The notes under the pieces were generated by a model. That model searched no databases, was not told the origin of the DNA, and worked only from the letters and a program-made list of their open reading frames with translations. Shown here one piece after another: positions 1 to 5,135 of a DNA stretch of 5,508 nt. The position numbers and the translations under genes are program-made. Numbering within the stretch: position 1 is the first letter of the stretch; each line of letters opens with the position of its first letter. This DNA is from Bacteroidales bacterium. Its GTDB lineage: Bacteria; Bacteroidota; Bacteroidia; Bacteroidales; UBA12077. The stretch covers positions 1 through 5,508 of the forward strand of contig JAUVUS010000197.1 in the NCBI GenBank assembly GCA_030600865.1. The letters run 5' to 3'.

Positions 1-365
1 AGATGCTTTGAAAATGCAACAAAATCATCTTTATAATTTAATTCTATAGTTGCATTCCACATACTTATTTTCATTCTTTTATCAGGAATGTCTGTTACTT
101 CAACCATTGGTACTTCCTGAATATAGCTTCCATTATTTGCAGGTTCAAGACCAATTTTTTTGTACTCTTTTACCAAAAATGCAACAGCTTTTTCTTCTCC
201 AATAGTAAAGGGCTTTCTTCCCTGGAAATCATCAGAGGCAAATTCCGTTACAATTCGAGTCATATCTTCTTCATTAATAGTCGATTCAGCTTTTTTAAAA
301 TCGGAGCAAGAAGAAAATATAGCGATTACAATTGAAAATAATGAAATTAAAAAATAGTTTTTCAT
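1..365 (-). CDS. M28-family metallopeptidase lipoprotein, N-terminal part (cut by window edge)
   Basis: The reading frame starts at the ATG at 365-363 and stays open to position 1, giving 121 codons; the C-terminal part lies outside the window. Residues 1-20 form a lipoprotein signal peptide: a lysine near the start, a hydrophobic stretch, then FSSC with the lipid-bearing Cys at residue 20. The protein is therefore probably anchored in a membrane facing the periplasm or cell surface. Residues 45-60 (DDFQGRKPFTIGEEKA), a helix ending KKIGLEP (about 69-75) and SYIQEVP (80-86) match the usual N-terminal region of Bacteroidetes M28 aminopeptidase-like proteins, where 'SDDFxGR' precedes the catalytic zinc domain. 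The zinc ligands would lie beyond the edge and cannot be checked, so activity is inferred. No Shine-Dalgarno precedes the ATG. The gene lies 108 bp downstream of prfB on the same strand, with no clear promoter or terminator between. Confidence 0.8.
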   Translation of the reverse strand, partial: MKNYFLISLFSIVIAIFSSCSDFKKAESTINEEDMTRIVTEFASDDFQGRKPFTIGEEKAVAFLVKEYKKIGLEPANNGSYIQEVPMVEVTDIPDKRMKISMWNATIELNYKDDFVAFSKH

Positions 366-473
366 GGTTGTTTTAATAATAAGATGGAATGTAAGATTGT
401 ATTATTTTAGAATGCTCGAAAGTACTGAATAATTCATCAATATTGAAATATTGTAAACAGATATTTTGTATTT
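366..473. other. Intergenic region between prfB and the M28 gene, with a short dyad
   Basis: This 108-bp AT-rich gap contains a perfect 7-bp inverted repeat, CAATATT-GA-AATATTG, at 438-453. The two-base centre is too small for a hairpin loop and no T-run follows on the minus strand, so it is not a convincing terminator; it could be a protein-binding site or chance. I found no good TAnnTTTG promoter element for the M28 gene. The nearest is TACTTTCG on the minus strand, with one mismatch and no well-placed upstream TTG. Confidence 0.3.
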
Positions 474-1563
474 TTATTTTCCTCCAAATTCCATTAAATA
501 GGCTTTTATAAAACCATCGATATTTCCATCAAGTACATCTTGAACGTTACCAACTTCAAAATTTGTTCTTACATCTTTAATTATTTTGTAAGGATGTAGT
601 ACATAGTTTCTGATTTGGGATCCCCATTCAATTTTTTTCTTTTCGCCTTCAATTTTTGCTCTTTCATCCATTTGCTTTCTTAACTCTAATTCATATAATT
701 GAGATTTAAGCATTCGTAAGGCGTTCTCTTTATTATTTAATTGAGATCTGGTTTCCTGATTTTCAATAACTATACCAGTTGGGGCATGTCTGAGTCGCAC
801 CGCTGTTTCTACTTTATTTACATGCTGTCCTCCGGCACCACTCGAACGAAATGTATCCCATGTAATATCAGCAGGATTTATATTAATTTCAATGGTCTCG
901 TCTACAACAGGAGATACAAAAACAGATGCAAAAGATGTATGTCGCCGGTTGGCTGAATCAAATGGAGACAAACGAACCAATCGATGAACGCCGTTTTCGC
1001 TTTTTAAATATCCGTAAGCAAATTCACCAACAAATTCTAAAGTTACAGTCTTTATCCCTGCAGTATCACCCACTTGATAATTTACTTCTTTAACTTTATA
1101 ATTGTTTCGTTCTCCCCAGCGAATATACATACGCATAAGCATTTCTGCCCAATCGTGACTTTCTGTTCCCCCGGCACCTGGATTTATTTGTAAATATGCC
1201 CCTAAACTATCTTCATCGTTTCGAAGCATGTTTTTAAGTTCCAGATTTTCGATTAAGTCAAGCGTTTTAACATATTGGTTCTCAACTTCAGATTCTTCAA
1301 TTCCTCCTTCTTTAAAGAAATCGATAGCAACAATAAGTTCCTCAACCTGTGTTTCAATTTCCTTAAAAGAATTGGTCCATTCTTTTAATCTTGAAATAAG
1401 TTTTAACTGTTTTTCTGCTTTTTGGGGATCGTCCCAGAAGTCTGGTTCCTGGGTTTTTTCTTCTTCTTCTTCTATTCTAATTAATTTATTTTCGATGTCA
1501 AAGATGCCTCCTCAGCGCTTCCTGGCGCTTTTCAATATCTTTTAATTGTTCGGTGGATATCAT
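474..1563 (-). CDS. prfB: Peptide chain release factor RF2, expressed by programmed +1 frameshift
   Basis: RF2 recognises UGA and UAA stop codons on the ribosome and triggers peptide release. The gene is in two frames. The zero frame runs from the ATG at 1563-1561 for 21 codons to an in-frame TGA at 1500-1498. Skipping T1500 gives GAC at 1499-1497 and an open frame to the TAA at 476-474, for 362 residues in total, close to the roughly 365 of E. coli RF2. Visible motifs are PDFWDD near residues 40-45, the UGA/UAA-reading tripeptide SPF at 199-201, and the catalytic GGQ at 244-246 inside SSGAGGQHVNKVE. SPF rather than a PxT motif marks RF2, not RF1. An ORF caller would probably start at the internal ATG at 1229 (residue 112), which would lose most of domain 1. 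Position 240, four residues before the GGQ, is Ser, not the Thr special to E. coli K-12. The Gln of GGQ is the target of PrmC, encoded in this window. Confidence 0.97.
1497..1512 (-). promoter_or_regulatory. prfB: prfB programmed +1 frameshift signal
   Basis: On the minus strand the sequence reads AGGAGG (1512-1507), CAT, CTT (1503-1501), TGA (1500-1498), C (1497). This has the layout of the known RF2 autoregulatory site: a Shine-Dalgarno-like element three bases before the slippery CTT codon, then TGA followed by C, a poor termination context. When RF2 is scarce, the ribosome pauses at UGA and slips from CUU to UUU, so RF2 is made; when RF2 is plentiful a 21-residue peptide is released. The layout is seen in the sequence; the mechanism is established for the prfB family. 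Confidence 0.95.
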
Positions 1564-1589
1564 TATAGTAAAATTATATTATCAAGGTG

Positions 1590-1620
1590 CAAAATTAGTA
1601 ATTATGATAGGATTCTCAAA
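1590..1620 (-). promoter_or_regulatory. Putative prfB promoter, Bacteroidetes type
   Basis: Minus-strand TTTG (1620-1617) is followed after 19 bases by TAATTTTG (1597-1590), a full match to the Bacteroidetes -33 TTTG / -7 TAnnTTTG pattern. The start of transcription would fall roughly 4-7 bases after 1590, leaving a leader of about 20 bases before the prfB ATG at 1563. It sits directly after the terminator of the upstream gene, which makes it functionally plausible. No start has been mapped. Confidence 0.65.
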
Positions 1621-1634
1621 TATTGTAGGGATAT

Positions 1635-1658
1635 AAAAAAAGGGAGCAAAAGCTCCCT
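1635..1658 (-). terminator. Rho-independent terminator after the LPP20-like operon
   Basis: A perfect 7-bp stem, AGGGAGC (1641-1647) with GCTCCCT (1652-1658) and an AAAA loop, is followed on the minus strand by a run of T (positions 1641 down to 1635). It lies 24 bp past the stop codon of the lipoprotein gene at 1683 and just ahead of the prfB promoter, so it should end the upstream minus-strand transcript. On the plus strand the downstream run is broken (CTATATTTT) and no plus-strand gene ends here. Confidence 0.88.
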
Positions 1659-1682
1659 CTATATTTTAATGAGTACTATTTT

Positions 1683-2273
1683 TTAGTATCCACTATTTTC
1701 AAGTTTTTCCATTTCTTTATCGAAAGTTTCTTTATACTTTTCGTAATCGTAATCAATTTTTAAACGTTGATCTCTGGAAAGTTTATTATTTAAAGCTTCT
1801 TCTAAAGCATCAACACTCATTTCAATAGCTACATAGGTTTTGTAACGACCTTCTTTTGTGATGGTTTGCTTTTCGCAAATTACTTTGATGTTGTTTAATT
1901 GTTGATTTAAAACTTCGCGGGTTAAAGACTCAAATCTTTCTTCCACTTCTTCAACATTGTTAAATTCTCTTGAATTTACATAATTGTCTGTAGTTCCTTT
2001 AATAACTGTTTGTATTAAACCGGCTAAATCAGCTTTTACATTACTCATAGCTTTTTTACGCGCAGTTACCTGATCAGAGCTTTCGCCAATAGAGTTTGCA
2101 CGGAAGTTGCTTTTATCACTTCTGTAGTCAGGACCTGAACAATAAACCTCAATTAAAGTTTCATTTTTAACATTAGAAACATCTTCTTTTGATTTACAGC
2201 TCGTAAATGTGCTTCCAAAAATAACAGCACCTGCTAACAGTAAACCTAATGGTTTGTAAATTTTTGTTTTCAT
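1683..2273 (-). CDS. LPP20-like lipoprotein of unknown function
   Basis: This is a 196-residue protein with a lipoprotein signal peptide: KTK at the start, a hydrophobic stretch to about residue 22, and FTSC with the lipidated Cys at 26. The residues after it, CKSKED, contain Lys-Glu-Asp at 29-31, resembling the K-(D/E)2 surface-export signal described in Bacteroidetes; surface location is an inference. Residues about 58-95, a FRAxSIGESSD segment followed by an Ala/Lys-rich helix (ARKKAMSNVKADLAG), and a beta segment near 140-153 (EGRYKTYVAIEMS) look like the LPP20 / FlgT-N type fold. The charged tail (about 155-194) is probably helical. No catalytic motif is visible. No Shine-Dalgarno precedes the ATG at 2273. 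It lies 42 bp downstream of a second protein with the same type of module and is closed by a strong terminator, so it is probably the last gene of that operon. Family placement is by pattern only. Confidence 0.8.
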   Translation of the reverse strand: MKTKIYKPLGLLLAGAVIFGSTFTSCKSKEDVSNVKNETLIEVYCSGPDYRSDKSNFRANSIGESSDQVTARKKAMSNVKADLAGLIQTVIKGTTDNYVNSREFNNVEEVEERFESLTREVLNQQLNNIKVICEKQTITKEGRYKTYVAIEMSVDALEEALNNKLSRDQRLKIDYDYEKYKETFDKEMEKLENSGY

Positions 2274-2315
2274 AATTTCGAATTTTAGAATTTAATAATT
2301 AATTGTAATTTAATC

Positions 2316-3710
2316 TTATAAATTTATTTTCCTGATATTTGGTATTAGTTCATTTTTAATTTTTAGTTCTGCCTTTGAAATTGCATCTTGGGCTGCTATT
2401 TCAAAACTCCCTGATTTTATTCCCTTTACATTGTTTATTACGTCATTATAAATTTCCATTTCAGAATTTGCATTGGTGATAGAAATATTACAATTCAAAA
2501 ATGCTGTGTGTAAATTATGCTTATCAAGTTTTGTTCCTTTAACTACTTCAGAATTTATTTTAATAAAAACATCAGCAATTTCTTTATCATTTGTAAATGA
2601 GAAAAAGTTTTCCGATAATTCCTCTTTAAATAATTTTGTTATTGGTTGATTTGAGTTGATATTTCCAAGAAATATTTCTTGCGACTCAAGATAAGCAAAT
2701 ATTTCTTTAACTACAATATTTAAATTACCATAAGGTTTATTACCTCTTTCATTAAATAAGTTCTTTAACAGATTATCCGGAGCATCTTCTCCAAAATAAA
2801 CATCTGTATTTAACTCTGCTTTAACAATTTGAGTTCTTCCTTTGGGAGCCATATTTGCTATAGTACATTCAGCTTTTCCACTATTCAAAGAAATAACATT
2901 TTCTGTTTCATTTATGTTTAAATCAGGAAACGAAAATGTAACAGGTAAATTAGAAATATTTTGTGTTTCCAAATCAGTCTTTAGTTTAACTTTAACATAA
3001 ACAGGTTCGTTGTTGGAAGATAGCGCTTGTAATGTGTAAACCTTTTTTTCAGGAACAATACGTATTCTGCTAAAAATGCCTTGAATAGACTGATAAACAG
3101 TATTGTCAAGATAGATTTTGCCATCCAAAGTGAATACTGATAAATCTTCACCAATATATTTTTTTATCGCATCAAAAGCTTTAACATAATAAATTAATGC
3201 ATTATTAATATCGTATTCTTTTTCAGCTTCCTGTGCTTTTTCGAAAAAGTCCTTTGATAGATTTTTTGCTCTATCTAATCTTTCCCGCTTTTTTCTTTGA
3301 TAATCAGCTTTTGATAATCTGTAATAAACCCAATATTCTTCTTTATCTTCCCACGAATCAACTATCTCATATCCTTCGATATCGTCTTTTGCCGCCATTT
3401 TTATTTGGGCCTCATAAGTTTCTTTATATCCTGAATTATCTTCAAACTGGCTTAGAATGGAATTGCTCGATATTTTAACTGAAATTTCGGAAATGATATC
3501 TGCCAATGCATTGTTTTTGGCTATTTGAATATAATCTGCATTAAATTCAATTTTACTTGATTTGCCAATTCCAATATAATAGTTATTATCTACCGGGCGA
3601 TTGCTTATCCATTTGGGTTTTCGTTTCGATCCGGCTTTTGATTCTCCTAAATTCACAAAGAAAATAATGGAGAGAAAAAGTATAAATGATATTTTAAATT
3701 TATGAATCAT
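2316..3710 (-). CDS. Exported LPP20-domain protein with Ig-like and C-terminal alpha/beta parts, unknown function
   Basis: This 464-residue protein has an N-terminal signal peptide (hydrophobic about 7-21, possible cleavage after SKA at 24-26). The signal region has no Cys, so unlike its neighbour it is probably soluble or loosely bound in the periplasm. Residues about 32-135 resemble an LPP20 module: KPKWISNRP, YYIGIGKSSK, the Ala-rich helix IAKNNALADIISEI, then EEYWVYYRLSKADY. Residues about 145-187 are helical and TPR-like (NNALIYYVKAFDAIKKYIG). Residues about 228-302 look like an Ig-like beta domain (LPVTFSFP, then SGKAECTI). Residues about 330-462 form a last alpha/beta part with IADVFIKI, a long beta region and an Ala-rich terminal helix, recalling periplasmic lipoprotein folds of the CsgG/LpoB kind; that is only a weak resemblance. 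The gene lies 47 bp after recX and 42 bp before the lipoprotein gene. No enzyme motif is seen. Confidence 0.8.
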   Translation of the reverse strand: MIHKFKISFILFLSIIFFVNLGESKAGSKRKPKWISNRPVDNNYYIGIGKSSKIEFNADYIQIAKNNALADIISEISVKISSNSILSQFEDNSGYKETYEAQIKMAAKDDIEGYEIVDSWEDKEEYWVYYRLSKADYQRKKRERLDRAKNLSKDFFEKAQEAEKEYDINNALIYYVKAFDAIKKYIGEDLSVFTLDGKIYLDNTVYQSIQGIFSRIRIVPEKKVYTLQALSSNNEPVYVKVKLKTDLETQNISNLPVTFSFPDLNINETENVISLNSGKAECTIANMAPKGRTQIVKAELNTDVYFGEDAPDNLLKNLFNERGNKPYGNLNIVVKEIFAYLESQEIFLGNINSNQPITKLFKEELSENFFSFTNDKEIADVFIKINSEVVKGTKLDKHNLHTAFLNCNISITNANSEMEIYNDVINNVKGIKSGSFEIAAQDAISKAELKIKNELIPNIRKINL

Positions 3711-3757
3711 TTTGTTATAATCTTATATGTAAAACTACTTAAATCTTTTCAAAATGC

Positions 3758-4246
3758 TTATTGATTACACTTTTCAATAATTGTTGAAACCATATCAAAT
3801 ACCTTGCCATTTTCAAATCCTTTTGAAGTTGCAAATCGCACAAGCTTAGATTTTATAGTATATTCATCCTTATCTTTTATTGTTTTAAGTTTTTTTATTA
3901 ACTCGCTTTCTAAAAGCTTCTCATATTCCGTTTCAGGAATTTCATCTAAGGCATATTTAATATATTCGTAAGGGATATTTTTTTGTTTTAGGGTGTATTC
4001 AATTTTTATTTTGCCCCATTTATTAAAGCGAAATTTATCTTTTGCAAAAAACAAAGTATATCTTTGTTCGTTAATAAACTGGTCTTTAATTAATAGATTA
4101 ATTACTGTATCATGATCTTTAGTTGGGAGCTTCCAGTCATAAAGCTTTTTTCGAATATCAAATACGCACTTTTCCTGTCCTGCACAGAGGGCTTGTGCTT
4201 TAAGTATTGCTTTTTTTATCGATGTTGGTTTTTTTGAGTTTGACAC
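3758..4246 (-). CDS. recX: Regulatory protein RecX
   Basis: RecX binds RecA filaments and modulates, usually restrains, RecA recombinase activity. The 162-residue protein has the usual RecX length and its three-helix repeat pattern: KKAILKAQALCAGQEKC (about 11-27) opening the first repeat, then LLIKDQFINEQRYTLFFAKDK (about 51-71) with the signature 'F-I/D-E-x-R-Y/F', and KWGKIKIEYTLKQKNI (76-91) matching the family 'WG-x-x-K-I-x-x-x-L'. The start is a GTG at 4246-4244. No ATG occurs in frame until residue 152, and the frame upstream is closed by the prmC stop only two codons earlier, so GTG (or the adjacent ATT) must be used. No Shine-Dalgarno is visible. The gap to prmC is 6 bp, so translation is probably coupled. 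recA is not in the window. Confidence 0.92.
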   Translation of the reverse strand: MSNSKKPTSIKKAILKAQALCAGQEKCVFDIRKKLYDWKLPTKDHDTVINLLIKDQFINEQRYTLFFAKDKFRFNKWGKIKIEYTLKQKNIPYEYIKYALDEIPETEYEKLLESELIKKLKTIKDKDEYTIKSKLVRFATSKGFENGKVFDMVSTIIEKCNQ

Positions 4247-4252
4247 AATATT

Positions 4253-5113
4253 TTATTTTAAAATACCCCTTAATATTCGATCTTTTCCGTTTATATCTTT
4301 TTTAAGCGAGATATCCCGGAAAGCTCTTTCTTCAAGCAATAATGCCGTTTCTTTTCCAAACGACTCATTTACTTCGAAATAGATTTTCCCTCCCGGATTT
4401 AAATGATTCATTCCAAAATCAATTATAGCCTTATAAAAAAGTAATGGGTTATTGTCAGAAACAAATAACGCCAATTCTGGTTCAAAATCAAGAACGTTTT
4501 TATGCATTAGTTTTTTTTCTTTTTCAGTTATATACGGAGGATTGCTAACAATAATATCGAATTTTTCATTTAGCTGAGTATCGGAGTTCAAAATATCAAG
4601 TTGCATGATCTGGATATCGACAGTATTTAATTTGCTATTTTTCTTTGTAACTGTTAACGCTTCACTTGATATGTCGGAGGCATATACAACCGATTCCGGA
4701 AGATTTTTCGCGAGTGATATGGCAATACATCCACTTCCTGTACCAATATCTAAGATTCTGTTGTATGTATCAGGATTTTCTTTTATAATCCAATCGACCA
4801 GTTCTTCTGTTTCCGGGCGTGGAATTAATACACCGGGAGTTACATTAAAAGTTAAATTATAAAATATGGTTTCCCCCAATATATACTGTATCGGTTTATA
4901 TAACTTTAAATCACTAATTATATTAAGAATGTTTTGATATGAATCTTCCAGTATTTCAACATCTTGTGAAATAAGGAGCTTTGTTCTTGAATAATTAAAT
5001 AATTGTTCAAAAATTAAGTAAACGAAACTATCAATTTCACTCATTGGATAAAATTCTTTTAATTCGGATTTTATGAATGAAATTACTTTCTTTATGTTAA
5101 TATTTGAAGCCAT
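4253..5113 (-). CDS. prmC: Release factor glutamine N5-methyltransferase PrmC (HemK)
   Basis: PrmC uses S-adenosylmethionine to methylate the side-chain amide of the Gln in the GGQ motif of RF1 and RF2, which raises peptide release efficiency. The 286 residues match the usual family length. An N-terminal helical substrate-binding domain (about 1-75) includes KPIQYILGETIFYNL (73-87). A linker holds VLIPRPETEELVDWI (95-109). The methyltransferase domain shows the SAM-binding DIGTGSGCIAISLA (122-135), an acidic residue after strand 2 (ASDIS, 145-149), and the catalytic NPPY at 191-194 in SNPPYI, followed by FEPELALF (210-217), typical of PrmC. No key residue is missing. The start at 5113 lies 22 bp from divergent ribD. 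recX follows 6 bp downstream in the same frame. Its substrate RF2 is encoded further along the same strand, but behind a terminator. Confidence 0.96.
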   Translation of the reverse strand: MASNINIKKVISFIKSELKEFYPMSEIDSFVYLIFEQLFNYSRTKLLISQDVEILEDSYQNILNIISDLKLYKPIQYILGETIFYNLTFNVTPGVLIPRPETEELVDWIIKENPDTYNRILDIGTGSGCIAISLAKNLPESVVYASDISSEALTVTKKNSKLNTVDIQIMQLDILNSDTQLNEKFDIIVSNPPYITEKEKKLMHKNVLDFEPELALFVSDNNPLLFYKAIIDFGMNHLNPGGKIYFEVNESFGKETALLLEERAFRDISLKKDINGKDRILRGILK

Positions 5114-5135
5114 TGCTCAAATTTAAATAATTTGT
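5114..5135. promoter_or_regulatory. Very short divergent prmC/ribD intergenic region with back-to-back -7-like elements
   Basis: Only 22 bp separate the two start codons. It contains the dyad CAAATT (5118-5123), five bases, AATTTG (5129-5134). On the minus strand TAAATTTG (5125-5118) is a full TAnnTTTG match pointing to prmC, with its last base four bases before the ATG. On the plus strand ATAATTTG (5127-5134) matches only partly and points to ribD, with a TTTG 20 bases upstream at 5103-5106. A well-spaced -33 element for prmC is not evident: the nearest TTG is 15 bases upstream. In AT-rich DNA such matches can arise by chance. Confidence 0.4.

Noticed and set aside
160..357. Plus-strand open frame of 65 codons
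   Set aside because: It lies antisense to the M28 lipoprotein gene, whose signal peptide and conserved N-terminal motif are clear; the plus translation resembles no family.
438..453. Terminator after prfB
   Set aside because: The dyad has only a two-base centre, an all-A/T core and no T-run on the minus strand.
741..956. Plus-strand open frame of 71 codons inside prfB
   Set aside because: Antisense to the GGQ domain of RF2; no motif of its own.
1498..1500. In-frame TGA in prfB as evidence of a pseudogene or sequencing error
   Set aside because: The TGA sits in the exact context of the known RF2 +1 frameshift site (AGGAGG, CAT, CTT, TGA, C), and the downstream frame is intact and complete.
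1228..1545. Plus-strand open frame of 105 codons over the 5' part of prfB
   Set aside because: It is antisense to prfB codons 7-111 and is Ser-rich because Glu/Lys codons on the other strand read as Ser/Phe/Leu; a shadow.
2274..2315. AT-rich palindromic stretch between the two LPP20-like genes as a regulatory hairpin
   Set aside because: It is built only of short A/T repeats expected by chance in this composition; no GC stem or T-run.
3233..3478. Plus-strand open frame of 81 codons with hydrophobic stretches
   Set aside because: Antisense to the LPP20-like module of the 464-residue protein; hydrophobicity comes from Lys/Glu codons read in reverse.
3711..3757. Separate promoter for the LPP20-like pair (TAGTTTTA on the minus strand)
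   Set aside because: It lacks the final G of TAnnTTTG and has no TTG at suitable spacing, so I did not list it; the pair may be transcribed from prmC.
4605..4862. Plus-strand open frame of 85 codons inside prmC
   Set aside because: Antisense to the SAM-binding region of PrmC, which is strongly conserved on the minus strand.
5114..5135. FMN riboswitch ahead of ribD
   Set aside because: The gap is 22 bp, far too short for the aptamer, and the sequence upstream is prmC coding sequence with no such fold seen.
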